Source: Spirochaetaceae bacterium (GTDB taxonomy: Bacteria > Spirochaetota > Spirochaetia > DSM-27196 > PWMO01). From it: DNA of 48,555 bases. Shown here in pieces: positions 1-7,567 of this stretch (positions are counted from its first letter, which is position 1; each line of letters starts with the position of its first letter). The stretch spans positions 1 through 48,555 of the forward strand of contig REDM01000083.1 in assembly GCA_007693485.1 (NCBI GenBank), written 5' to 3'. The position numbers and the translations under genes were made by a program. A model generated the notes under the pieces. That model had not been told where the DNA came from, made no database searches, and worked only from the letters and a program-made list of their open reading frames with translations.

Positions 1-407
1 TAGACTACCGCCGGTCGCACGCCGCTGTTGATCAGAATAGAGGCCCAGTTGTGGGTGCCCACCAGCGAGCAGGAACTGATCATCGAGCCTTCGGGATTCT
101 CCGGTGTTGCCCAGAGCACTACCGGCGAGCCCCAGCGGGTGGCGATGGTGGGCACCAGGCGGCCGTCGCCCATGGTGCACTGCAGGAAGATGGGTACCTG
201 TACTCCGTCGGCGGCAAAGCGGTCGAGCACGGCGCGGGCGCTCTGCTCGTCCACCAGCTTCCGGTCTGCCTCGGTAACCCGCACGGGAAGCCCCTTCAGC
301 GCCACGCGCACCTGTTGCTCCATCCGCGCCCCGTACTCCTGGTCAAACCCCGGCCGCTTCCGCCCGGTAAACGCCAACCCCACATGCAGCTCACTCGTCC
401 GGCTCAT
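1..407 (-). CDS. L-fucose/L-arabinose isomerase-like protein, N-terminal part (cut by window start)
   Basis: The reading frame opens with ATG at 407 and stays open to base 1, giving 135 codons of N-terminal sequence. The protein starts MSRTSELHVGLAFTGRKRPG and carries VPIFLQCTMGDGRLVPTIA, then PVVLWATPENPEG and SLVGTHNWASIL. This is the layout of the N-terminal Rossmann-like half of the L-fucose isomerase-related family (COG2407), where a stretch of the form 'lvl.q....g' is followed by 'P..lW..pE' and a 'sl.G' turn. That family binds ketose/aldose sugars or sugar acids and usually runs to 400-500 residues, so most of this gene lies outside the window. A GGGAG stretch lies about 8 nt before the ATG, and a strong promoter with an inverted repeat over the start point lies just upstream (428-471). 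It follows the island genes on the same strand but has its own promoter. The exact substrate is unknown. Confidence 0.62.
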   Translation of the reverse strand, partial: MSRTSELHVGLAFTGRKRPGFDQEYGARMEQQVRVALKGLPVRVTEADRKLVDEQSARAVLDRFAADGVQVPIFLQCTMGDGRLVPTIATRWGSPVVLWATPENPEGSMISSCSLVGTHNWASILINSGVRPAVV

Positions 408-427
408 CGCACCGCTCCCTCGCTTGA

Positions 428-471
428 TTACTTTCAGTAACTAACTATAGCACGGAATGCGGGGATGTCAA
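428..471 (-). promoter_or_regulatory. Promoter with inverted repeat over the start point, for the isomerase-like gene
   Basis: On the minus strand a perfect -35 box TTGACA (471-466) is followed after 16 nt by a -10 box TATAGT (449-444). The predicted transcription start is near 437. A perfect inverted repeat with arms TTACT and AGTAA around 3 nt (428-440) lies on top of that start, the usual place for a repressor site. It resembles the half-sites of the island operators further upstream but has different spacing, so I do not assign it to the same regulator. Confidence 0.6.
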
Positions 472-494
472 CGCGATTGTGTGGGGACTCGAGG

Positions 495-1430
495 TCACTC
501 CGGCGCCGACCAGCCGAGCGGCTCCGTGTCCATCGCTCCGATTTCGTGCAGGACACCTTCCACGATGCTCCGTTCGGATTGGTAATCGCCTCCCACCTCA
601 AGCCGAAGCCGCCCGGTTGGCCGCCCCATGATCTCGAGCGCGATTTTGTAGCGCGCGGGATAGTGAACGGAGAGCACCCGCAGCAGCGATCCGAGCTTGT
701 ATTGCAGTGGCCGAGCGACCGCAAGGTTCTGTTGGAGGCAGGCTTCATAGAGCGTGCGGACCATTCGGGGAACGATCGCAAAGGCCCCGGCAAACGAGCC
801 GTGACCACCAAGCGACATGACCGCCACCAGGTGCTCCCCTCCTGCCAATACCGAGAACTCTCGGTCCGCGCGGGCAGCGAACGCACAGACCTCTGTGAGA
901 TAGTCGATCGATCCGCTGATGTCTTTTATTCCGCGGAAATGGTCCCACGTGTTTGCGAGCGAGGCCACGAGATCTCCGGGCAACGTGTACCCGCCCTCCA
1001 ACCGGGAGTTGTATCCGTACACGGGTATGTTCAGCACCGAGAGAATCGACGTGAAGTAGTCCTCAAGCGCCGGCACCGTGAGTCGCGAGTGGTACGGTGG
1101 GTGCACCAACACACCCGACGCACCGATCCGCTCGGCATTGGTTGAGAGCCGAATGACATCCCGCCGGTCGGTCGCGCTGACGTGTACCACAACGGGCACC
1201 AACCCGTCCACGCAGGCAACCGTTCGTTGTGCAAGCATCAGTCGTTCATCAAGGGATAGCCCCAGACTCTCGCCCATGTGGGTGGGAACCGCGATCCCGT
1301 GTGCGCCATTGGCCACCAGAAACCGGACAAGCCTCTCATGGGTGAACTGGTCAACGGCTCCGTCCTCGGTAAGCGGGGTCACAGGAGTAGCGATAATCCC
1401 GCGTAACGGAACCCCGACCCGGTCTCTCAT
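495..1430 (-). CDS. Dihydrodipicolinate synthase/N-acetylneuraminate lyase family protein
   Basis: This 311-residue protein is a class I aldolase of the DapA/NAL TIM-barrel family. Seen are the N-terminal GIIATPVTPLTEDG strand, the pyruvate-binding turn as PTHMGES (residues 49-55, a variant of the usual GTTGE), Y140 in VYGYN and the Schiff-base lysine K169 in GIKD. Members condense or cleave pyruvate with an aldehyde (DHDPS, sialic acid lyase, keto-deoxy-sugar-acid aldolases and hydratase-aldolases of aromatic degradation). The variant turn and the catabolic context argue against lysine biosynthesis. I chose the ATG at 1430 because it gives the family's usual length and leaves 28 nt after the amidohydrolase stop. 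An in-frame start at 1520 would add 30 Arg-rich residues and overlap that gene. It is the last gene of the TRAP-amidohydrolase operon, so it probably acts on a product of the imported carboxylate. Confidence 0.85.
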   Translation of the reverse strand: MRDRVGVPLRGIIATPVTPLTEDGAVDQFTHERLVRFLVANGAHGIAVPTHMGESLGLSLDERLMLAQRTVACVDGLVPVVVHVSATDRRDVIRLSTNAERIGASGVLVHPPYHSRLTVPALEDYFTSILSVLNIPVYGYNSRLEGGYTLPGDLVASLANTWDHFRGIKDISGSIDYLTEVCAFAARADREFSVLAGGEHLVAVMSLGGHGSFAGAFAIVPRMVRTLYEACLQQNLAVARPLQYKLGSLLRVLSVHYPARYKIALEIMGRPTGRLRLEVGGDYQSERSIVEGVLHEIGAMDTEPLGWSAPE

Positions 1431-1458
1431 TGAGGTTCTCACGTGGCGATCGCTCCCA

Positions 1459-2793
1459 TCACAGGGAACCAGCGATCTGCTGCGCAGCCTGCGCGGCACC
1501 AGCCACGATCTCGTCCGCATCGATGTGCATCACGGCACCATTGCGGAGAACCGGCTTCCCTCTGAGAATCACCGTATGGACGTTTCGTGGTTGCGCGGAA
1601 AACACAACCTGAGCCACCGGATCGATCCCGCACGCGAAGTTTGCGGCATTTGGATCGATCAAGACAAGGTCAGCACATTTGCCAACGGCAATCGAGCCGA
1701 TCTTCTCAGACAGCCCAAGTGCCTCTGCCCCTTCGATTGTTGCCATACGCAGGATGCGCTCATACGAACACACCTCCGGGGTTTGATGCAGGGCGCGCTG
1801 CAGGCCAATTCCCGAACGCATCGCGGAGAAGAAATCGCCACTGTCTGCCGTTGCCCCGTCACTTCCCAATGCAACGCATATGTGCGCCTCATGCAGTTTC
1901 GACAGCGGCATGATGCCCGATCCGAGTCGCATATTGGACATCGGATTGTATACCGCCCGTGTGTTGGTCCTGGCGAGAACTTCAATGTCGGACGGCATCA
2001 GATGGATACAATGCGCGAGTACCGTGTCGGGTCCCAATGCGCCAACATCTTGCAGCACGCGGAGACTGCCATTATCTCGTTCTTTCCGATGTTCGAGAGC
2101 GTGCGTCGCAATGCCCAGTCCGTCTCGACGCGCCTGCTCCACCAGCGAGGTAAACCGTGCAAACTGAGCGTCGTCATTGCGCTCCGGAATCACGGCACCC
2201 GGAATGCAGAACAGCCGCTCGATCGCGGGATGATCACCACAGAGAGTGATCACCGATGCCAGACTCGGCGGATCACCCGGTGGTGGTTGATACCCGAGAA
2301 CCATTCGAACCGGAAGCTGTTCAGCCGCCCGGAGGGTCTGTTCGACGTCGCCCTGGTTACGGGTGTTAGACGCAAACTCAAACACGGTGGTAACCCCTGA
2401 GCCGATGCACTCCAGCAGACTCAGTCGAACGGCGTGGAAACGAGCAGTGCTGGTGTACCGTTCCAGGAACGGGGCACGGGCTTGAAACCAGCCGACGAGG
2501 TCCTCGTTTGCTCCGAGGCCGCGCAGGATGCTCTGGTAGAGATGGTGATGCGCATTTACCAATCCTGGTATTGCGATCAGTCCGGTTGCGTCGATCTCCG
2601 CACCGGCAGAACCTGAGCGCCGTGCGTCGGGAAGCAGGCGCACATCTTCCGCGGTCTCGATTGAGGAAATGGTGCCACCGGATGCGTGAATGGTTGCGCC
2701 ATGCAGAATGCCGAGTTTCCCGTGGCCCATGGTTGGCTCCATGGTGACCAGCGTCGAAATGTTTCTGATGGTGAGATTCGGTTCGTCAGTCAC
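1459..2793 (-). CDS. Amidohydrolase family protein (SsnA/AtzB/8-oxoguanine deaminase-like)
   Basis: A 444-residue metal-dependent hydrolase of the amidohydrolase superfamily. The single-metal ligand set of the deaminase branch is visible: HxH in VNAHHH (H82/H84), H231 in ATHALEH, H261 in LAHCIHL and D312 in ALGSDG, followed by the C-terminal beta-sandwich motif (GSIAVGKCADLVLID). Relatives hydrolyse C-N bonds of heterocycles (guanine, 8-oxoguanine, S-adenosylhomocysteine, chlorotriazines). The GTG at 2793 overlaps the TRAP permease stop as GTGA, the common coupling arrangement. An ATG at 2814 would overlap by 25 nt and lacks a clear ribosome binding site, but cannot be excluded. It lies between dctM and the DapA-type gene, so it probably deaminates or opens the ring of a TRAP-imported compound. 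No single substrate can be read from the sequence. Confidence 0.85.
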   Translation of the reverse strand: MTDEPNLTIRNISTLVTMEPTMGHGKLGILHGATIHASGGTISSIETAEDVRLLPDARRSGSAGAEIDATGLIAIPGLVNAHHHLYQSILRGLGANEDLVGWFQARAPFLERYTSTARFHAVRLSLLECIGSGVTTVFEFASNTRNQGDVEQTLRAAEQLPVRMVLGYQPPPGDPPSLASVITLCGDHPAIERLFCIPGAVIPERNDDAQFARFTSLVEQARRDGLGIATHALEHRKERDNGSLRVLQDVGALGPDTVLAHCIHLMPSDIEVLARTNTRAVYNPMSNMRLGSGIMPLSKLHEAHICVALGSDGATADSGDFFSAMRSGIGLQRALHQTPEVCSYERILRMATIEGAEALGLSEKIGSIAVGKCADLVLIDPNAANFACGIDPVAQVVFSAQPRNVHTVILRGKPVLRNGAVMHIDADEIVAGAAQAAQQIAGSL

Positions 2794-4100
2794 CGGATGA
2801 ACCCCGGTAGCCATGTGACAAGGGCCGGAAACGCCAGAATCAGAATCATTGCGATCAGATCACACGCGAGATACGGCAGACCCGCTTTGTACACATCTCC
2901 CATGGTGGTTCCTTCCGGCGCAAGTCCCTTGACCACAAACGACACCAGGCCGAACGGCGGGGTCGTTGCTGCCATCTCGAGGGTAAGCAGCACAAGAATG
3001 GCAAACCAGACGGTGTCAAATCCCAGAGCGCGCACGATGGGCATGTAGAGGGGAATGGTGATCATCAGCATTGAGGTCTGTTCAACAAAACACCCGAGGA
3101 TGAGGAGTCCCAGCATCATCGCACACAGGAGGACCATGGGACTGAGGTCCAGACCCAGAACGAACGTTACCAGCCCGCGTGCGGCACCGGAGAAACTCAG
3201 CAACTGGCTGAAGCCGGTTGCCCCTGCGATGATCATGAGCACCATGACGCTGGTTTTCAGAGTGCCGGCGAACGCCTCACGGGCAACCGTCCAGTTCAGC
3301 TTCCCGTACACCGCAGCAAGCAGAAACGCCCCAAATGCGCCCATCGCGGCGGACTCCGACGGGGTTGCAATGCCGAGCACGATGAGACCGACAACCAGAA
3401 ACACAATCACGGCAAGCGGCAGCACGTAGGCGGAGAAATCCAATATCTTACGCGAGAGCGGCATATGGGGGATATCGTACGCTGGAGCCGAAGCCGGGTT
3501 TATCGTGAACACCGCAATCATGTAGATGGTGTACAGGGTCGCAAGCAGCAGGCCGGGTATCACGCCCCCGATGAGAAGCCTTCCAATTGGGACAAACGCC
3601 AGACTCCCCAACACAACCCCCAGGGAGCTCGGGGGAATCATCACGGCGATCCCGCCGGATCCAAGAATAGGTCCCAGGGTCATAGCCTTACTGTACCCCC
3701 GACGCTGCATCTCAGGGATCAGCGTTGACCCCAGCATAGCGGCACTCGCCATACTGGAACCTGACAGGCTGGCAAAAACGGTTCCACCGCCAACAGCGAG
3801 AAAACTCAGTCTGCCGGGAACCTTACCCAGCCACACTTCGACCACATCCAGCGCACGATGCGCCATCTTCGAGTGGAACATCACGTACCCGAGAAGAATG
3901 AACAGAGGAACCGGTGCGAGGACAAAACTGGAGATGGAATTGAACACACTCAAGACCATCTGGTTCATGCCTCCGGGCCCCATGAACAGAAGACTCCCAA
4001 CAATGTTCACAAACAGAAATGAGAACGCTACCGGGACCCCGACCATCAAGCAGCCAAAGACCCCACCGACCAACAGGAACAGACTAGCCCACCATGGCAT
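2790..4100 (-). CDS. dctM: TRAP transporter large permease (DctM family)
   Basis: A 436-residue hydrophobic protein with 12 or so membrane segments. The N-terminus LFLLVGGVFGCLMVGVPVAFS, the segment SLSGSSMASAAMLGSTLIPEM and LGPILGSGGIAVMIPPSSLGVVLGS are typical of DctM, the channel subunit of sodium-driven tripartite ATP-independent periplasmic transporters. An ATG with GGAGG six nt upstream sets the start. It sits 33 nt after the small permease and completes a P-Q-M set in the order usual for TRAP operons. The family takes up carboxylates, sulfonates and similar anions. The following amidohydrolase is translationally coupled to it, so transport and first metabolism are likely linked. Confidence 0.95.
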   Translation of the reverse strand: MPWWASLFLLVGGVFGCLMVGVPVAFSFLFVNIVGSLLFMGPGGMNQMVLSVFNSISSFVLAPVPLFILLGYVMFHSKMAHRALDVVEVWLGKVPGRLSFLAVGGGTVFASLSGSSMASAAMLGSTLIPEMQRRGYSKAMTLGPILGSGGIAVMIPPSSLGVVLGSLAFVPIGRLLIGGVIPGLLLATLYTIYMIAVFTINPASAPAYDIPHMPLSRKILDFSAYVLPLAVIVFLVVGLIVLGIATPSESAAMGAFGAFLLAAVYGKLNWTVAREAFAGTLKTSVMVLMIIAGATGFSQLLSFSGAARGLVTFVLGLDLSPMVLLCAMMLGLLILGCFVEQTSMLMITIPLYMPIVRALGFDTVWFAILVLLTLEMAATTPPFGLVSFVVKGLAPEGTTMGDVYKAGLPYLACDLIAMILILAFPALVTWLPGFIR

Positions 4101-4133
4101 TGATTGCCTCCGTTCTGCGAAAAAGCCGTAAGC

Positions 4134-4679
4134 CTACAGGTCAAAACCGGCGTCAGAGGTACTCAGCTCGGAACTCGGCGTTCGCACCGCCTGAACCAAG
4201 AGAATTGCGAACTGCACTGTCAACAAGGTAAATCCAATCACAACAGGGAGCAGCACGAAGTATTTTGGAAACGCAACGCTCTTGATGACCAACACCCCGC
4301 GCCGGTAGTGATCAAGGGTTGTGAGCGAACTTGAATACCAGAACATCGCGCAGACGAAGGTACCGATTGCGTACGCAAGCACCGTGAACACCCGACGCGC
4401 CGCAGGGCGCAGTCGGGCTGTGAAGAAGTCAATCTCTACGTGCCCCTTTTGTTTCAGCAGGTACGCCGAACCAAACAGTGTTGACGCGAGCAACGTGTAC
4501 TCAATGTAGTCGTTCACCCACAGGAGCACGATGCCAAATGCGTAGCGAAGCACCACCTGCGCCGTGATCAGCACCGCCATCGACGCGATAAGCGCTGCCG
4601 CAAGAACCGCGAATCCGGTCAGGATCAGTGAGTAGATTGCGCTGATCCTGACCCTCTGGGTACCTTCTCCACTGAACAT
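4134..4679 (-). CDS. dctQ: TRAP transporter small permease (DctQ family)
   Basis: A 181-residue membrane protein with four predicted helices. The features of DctQ are present: LIASMAVLITAQVVLRYAF early on, then WVNDYIEYTLLASTLFGSAYLLKQKGHVEID with the conserved pattern that positions the subunit against DctM, then the pair of C-terminal helices. It stabilises the large permease and contacts the binding protein. It starts 15 nt after the binding-protein stop, and the most upstream ATG was kept because no better ribosome binding site is visible. Gene order and length match the family. Confidence 0.93.
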   Translation of the reverse strand: MFSGEGTQRVRISAIYSLILTGFAVLAAALIASMAVLITAQVVLRYAFGIVLLWVNDYIEYTLLASTLFGSAYLLKQKGHVEIDFFTARLRPAARRVFTVLAYAIGTFVCAMFWYSSSLTTLDHYRRGVLVIKSVAFPKYFVLLPVVIGFTLLTVQFAILLVQAVRTPSSELSTSDAGFDL

Positions 4680-4694
4680 GACGTACCGTTTGCC

Positions 4695-5696
4695 CTATGG
4701 TGCCGCGATCAGACCGCGAAGGCGAGCTCCAGCTTCGGGAGTCTGCTCCAGAACGGTATTCCATGCGGACTCGTACGCCATGTTGAGAAAATCGTCCGCG
4801 TTCGGAATCGTGAGTACCTGCATGCCTGCTGCGACCAGATCGATGCGCTCCTGGTCGATGATTTCCTGCAACAGGATGCCGCTTTCTCGCTCCACTTCGA
4901 TCATGATTTCGGTGAGCACCTCTTGCACATCCTGAGGAAGACGCTCCCATGCTGACGCATTCACGATCATGACCTGATCGCTGCCGTAAAAGGAGGGATC
5001 AATCACGTACCGAAGCAGATCGTTCCATCCTCGCTCAAGCACGCCGAAGTTTGTCAAACCAATGGCTTGGATCATTCCGCGCTCGAGACCGGTATAGACT
5101 TCGCTGTGCGGCATGGTAATCGGAGTAGCGCTCAGGGCGAGCAGGAACGATCGGTAAACCGGGCTCGACCGGAACGTTACGCCCCGGAAATCCGCCATCG
5201 TTCGGATTGGTGTCGCCGAGTAGAAGTTAAACTGGTAGCTGGTGTTGTAGCGGCCAATGTACTGAGCGCCTGCTCCAGCCCGGATCGCCTGGCCAAACAG
5301 ATCGAACGCACCGCTCGCTCGCTCTTCTTGCGGTGAGATCTGGGAGAGATACATGGCGCCTGTCTCAGGAACCATATTCGAGAAATAACTTCCTGGAAGG
5401 CCGCCAATGTCGACCACTCCAGATCGCACTGCCTCGGCAAGTTCGAAAGGGTCAATGGATTCGGGACCACCCACGTATTCGATACGAACGCGGTCTGCAA
5501 GTCTCTGCTCGACCAAGTCGAGAAACAGCCTGGCGCCGACCTCCTGATCGCTCGTCAGCGTAAACGCGGTAGACATACGGAGGCGTATCGGACCGGTTGG
5601 GACCGTGGCGTCTCGAGACCCGGCCGCAAACAGCGCTCCGGCACCAACAAGCAGGAAAGCCGCAGCCAAAGAAATAACCCGTTTTGCATGTGTCAT
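4695..5696 (-). CDS. dctP: TRAP transporter periplasmic solute-binding protein (DctP family)
   Basis: A 333-residue secreted binding protein. The signal peptide is MTHAKRVISLAAAFLLVGAG followed by ALFAAGSRD, the N-terminal style often seen in spirochaete binding proteins. The mature part has DctP traits: IRLRMSTAF as first strand, FELAEAVRSGVVDIGGLPGSYFSNMVP, and the R-x-P style block TFRSSPVYRSFLLALSATPITMP that carries the carboxylate-binding arginine, then SEVYTGLERGMIQAIG. AAGGAGC just upstream of the ATG at 5696 fixes the start. A longer frame begins at 5852, but the extra part has no signal-peptide or ribosome-binding logic and covers two operator copies. As first gene of the TRAP operon it sets ligand specificity, probably an organic acid anion. 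Confidence 0.94.
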   Translation of the reverse strand: MTHAKRVISLAAAFLLVGAGALFAAGSRDATVPTGPIRLRMSTAFTLTSDQEVGARLFLDLVEQRLADRVRIEYVGGPESIDPFELAEAVRSGVVDIGGLPGSYFSNMVPETGAMYLSQISPQEERASGAFDLFGQAIRAGAGAQYIGRYNTSYQFNFYSATPIRTMADFRGVTFRSSPVYRSFLLALSATPITMPHSEVYTGLERGMIQAIGLTNFGVLERGWNDLLRYVIDPSFYGSDQVMIVNASAWERLPQDVQEVLTEIMIEVERESGILLQEIIDQERIDLVAAGMQVLTIPNADDFLNMAYESAWNTVLEQTPEAGARLRGLIAAP

Positions 5697-5722
5697 GCTT
5701 TGCTCCTTTTTCAGCATTTTAG

Positions 5723-5770
5723 GTAACAGCTTACATGCAAGGAATGGGCCAATCTTTGGAAACAACTTAC
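5723..5770 (-). promoter_or_regulatory. Two operator copies upstream of the TRAP operon
   Basis: Two similar near-palindromes lie 36 bp apart in front of dctP. On the plus strand they are GTAACAGCTTAC (5723-5734) and GAAACAACTTAC (5759-5770), both followed by AT. The first fits GTAA-N4-TTAC exactly, the second with one mismatch. On the minus strand the first copy runs directly into TAAAAT, a possible -10 box. Related copies stand before the TTT operon (13694) and the permease gene (15937). The MarR-type regulator is the adjacent upstream gene, so it is the natural candidate to bind here. Confidence 0.55.
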
Positions 5771-5852
5771 ATAAAATGTATATAGCTACCTTATATGGTT
5801 TTATATTTTTATCGACCAGCCCATCGACAGAATACAAATCAAGAAAAGACAA

Positions 5853-6365
5853 TTACGTGGTTTTTCGTACCGATTCCAACGAAAATGTACCATTATCTCC
5901 CTGTGTCGCCCGCTCGAACACCCCGCGCTGATACACGGCATCTTCGAGACGAGCAAGAATACCCAGCACGTCGCTGTCGGACTCGGAAATGATCTGTTCC
6001 TGCGCGCTGCGAATGGCAGCCCAGACGCACCGCGCCCGATCGACCAGATCGCGGCCGGAATCGGTGAGTCGCAGCATGCGCCGGCGCTTGTCGTTGGGGT
6101 CGGCAAACGCCTCGATGATCTGCCGCTTGATCAGATCTCCGGCAATCTGGTTGACGTAGGGATGGGTCACATGGAGGGCCGATGCGATCTCGGTGATCGA
6201 TCCGCTCTCACGGGTACTGAGGTAGTTAAGGATGAGAAACCAGATTGGTTTGAAGGGGACACCGGCAAACTCGTAGAGCTTCGCGTAGTCCTGGTAGAGA
6301 AGGTCACCGAGCCGCTTGAGTCGACTCCCGAGCGAACTTGCTCCCAGCTCTGCAATGAGATCCAT
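5853..6365 (-). CDS. MarR family transcriptional regulator
   Basis: A 170-residue winged-helix protein. The DNA-binding region reads GSITEIASALHVTHPYVNQIAGDLIKRQIIE, with the recognition helix HVTHPYVNQIAGDL, followed by the classic MarR wing DPNDKRRRMLRLTDSG. Flanking helices form the dimerisation part. MarR proteins usually repress nearby catabolic operons and release DNA when a phenolic or other small-molecule ligand binds. The ATG at 6365 was chosen. A GTG at 6395 would add ten residues, and neither has a strong ribosome binding site. The gene follows the decarboxylase subunits by 94 nt and precedes the TRAP operon, in the middle of the operator set at 5723-5770, 13694 and 15937. It is therefore the likely master regulator of the island. 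Confidence 0.88.
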   Translation of the reverse strand: MDLIAELGASSLGSRLKRLGDLLYQDYAKLYEFAGVPFKPIWFLILNYLSTRESGSITEIASALHVTHPYVNQIAGDLIKRQIIEAFADPNDKRRRMLRLTDSGRDLVDRARCVWAAIRSAQEQIISESDSDVLGILARLEDAVYQRGVFERATQGDNGTFSLESVRKTT

Positions 6366-6459
6366 CTGCACCCCGTTCCCCGACCTGAAGACCACGCCGG
6401 AATCAAAACCTGTGAGATTACTATACCATACTGAATTGGTGCCACTTATGCCAGACCGG

Positions 6460-7074
6460 CTACTCGCGCATCTTGGTCACGTGACCCGGTGGTTCGAATA
6501 TCGTGACGCCGCGGGTGCGCTCGACCCACCGGACAAACCGGTACTTGTTCTCTCTGGCATCCATCGTGGGAAACGGTACGTTGTGCGTTCCGGTTTCTAC
6601 CTTCGCAACCAGGAGCGAAAGCTCATCGCGATCCATTGCGCGGCCAAACGCCGACTCAAACTCCGGCAGCGTGCGAACGGTCGCCGTGTTCTGGAATCCC
6701 GCTCCCCGGGCGATGACCTCAAGATCGGCGGTGCCGGCGGTTGCCGTGCGATAGCCTCCGGGCGACTCGTGGGCCTGGTTGTCAAACACCAGAACCACCA
6801 GGTTGGAAGGTGCCTTCTCGGCAACGGTGGTGAGCCCGCCGAGGTTCATCAGCAGGCTTCCGTCGCCCTCGAACACCACGTGCTTGCGTTCGGGCCACGA
6901 GAGCGCCATGCCGAACGCGATAGATGTGGCAAGTCCGAGCGAGTGCCAGAGATAGAAGGTGGACTCCGTATCGTGGAGATGCTGCCACTCAACCGCAACC
7001 CCTCCGATGTTGGTCACAACCACCGATTCACCCACCGATTTGGCAACGTTTTGCAGGCATTCGTAGCGCTTCAT
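6460..7074 (-). CDS. TPP-dependent 2-oxoacid decarboxylase, TPP-binding (beta) subunit, ComE-like
   Basis: A 204-residue protein matching the C-terminal (pyrophosphate-binding) domain of thiamine-diphosphate decarboxylases. The TPP/Mg motif is clear: GDGSLLMNLGG begins it and VLVFDNQAHESPGG closes it at the usual spacing. The N-terminus MKRYECLQNVAKSVGESVVV and the block STFYLWHSLGLATSIAFGMAL resemble sulfopyruvate decarboxylase subunit beta and phosphonopyruvate decarboxylase. It starts one nt after the alpha subunit's stop, with GAGG upstream, so the two are co-translated. The pair would turn a 2-oxoacid (sulfopyruvate, phosphonopyruvate or a similar compound) into an aldehyde, which the preceding aldehyde dehydrogenase gene could oxidise. 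The family is sure; the substrate is not. Confidence 0.85.
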   Translation of the reverse strand: MKRYECLQNVAKSVGESVVVTNIGGVAVEWQHLHDTESTFYLWHSLGLATSIAFGMALSWPERKHVVFEGDGSLLMNLGGLTTVAEKAPSNLVVLVFDNQAHESPGGYRTATAGTADLEVIARGAGFQNTATVRTLPEFESAFGRAMDRDELSLLVAKVETGTHNVPFPTMDARENKYRFVRWVERTRGVTIFEPPGHVTKMRE

Positions 7075-7075
7075 G

Positions 7076-7567
7076 TTATTCCGCCTCCAGCGATGACTTG
7101 CTGAGTAAAAGTGCAACCGGCCGCTGCGAGATTCTGGTGAACGACGCGGCGTCGCGAATCCGCTTCGGAAGTTCCGCTGCTGTGGACACCAGCTCATAGG
7201 GAATCCCGAGGCTGTCCAGCACCCGACCAGTGACCGCGCCCAGCGGCACATGAAAGAACGAGTTCTCCTCGAGGCTTCCGCGATAACTCACCAGAAGCAA
7301 GAGCGGAATATCGTAGAGCCCACTCAAGGTGGTAAGCGCGTTGCAGCAGTTCAGGAGCCCCGAGTTCTGCAGCAACAGCACCGGACGTCGGCCCGTCATC
7401 CACGCCCCCGCACAGATTCCCACTCCCTCTTCTTCCTTCGCAAGCGGAACGTGAATGAATCGTGGGTCCCGTTCCAGCCCAAGGATCAAATCCTGTATCC
7501 AGCTGTCCGGCAACGTCGCCGCAAAATCGATCCCCGCGTCGTGCAGATAGTCTACAATCACACTCAT
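7076..7567 (-). CDS. TPP-dependent 2-oxoacid decarboxylase, N-terminal (alpha) subunit, ComD-like
   Basis: A 163-residue protein equal to the pyrimidine-binding domain of TPP enzymes. It has the activating glutamate in PLAKEEEGVGICAGAWMTG, then PVLLLQNSGLLNCCNALTTL and DIPLLLLVSYRGSLEE, a run characteristic of the sulfopyruvate/phosphonopyruvate decarboxylase alpha subunits. The ATG at 7567 shares ATGA with the stop of the aldehyde dehydrogenase (7564), and GGAGG lies 9 nt upstream. With the beta subunit it rebuilds one complete decarboxylase split at the usual ComD/ComE boundary. Two-subunit forms occur in coenzyme M synthesis and in bacterial sulfonate catabolism. No other coenzyme M genes are near, so a catabolic role is more likely. 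Confidence 0.85.
   Translation of the reverse strand: MSVIVDYLHDAGIDFAATLPDSWIQDLILGLERDPRFIHVPLAKEEEGVGICAGAWMTGRRPVLLLQNSGLLNCCNALTTLSGLYDIPLLLLVSYRGSLEENSFFHVPLGAVTGRVLDSLGIPYELVSTAAELPKRIRDAASFTRISQRPVALLLSKSSLEAE

Noticed and set aside
1078-2400. A 440-codon plus-strand open frame opposite the amidohydrolase
   Set aside because: It crosses the boundary between two real minus-strand genes, and its product looks random.
5697-5852. Longer N-terminus of the TRAP binding protein
   Set aside because: The extra 52 residues place a signal peptide in mid-protein and would cover two operator copies. AAGGAGC lies before the ATG at 5696.
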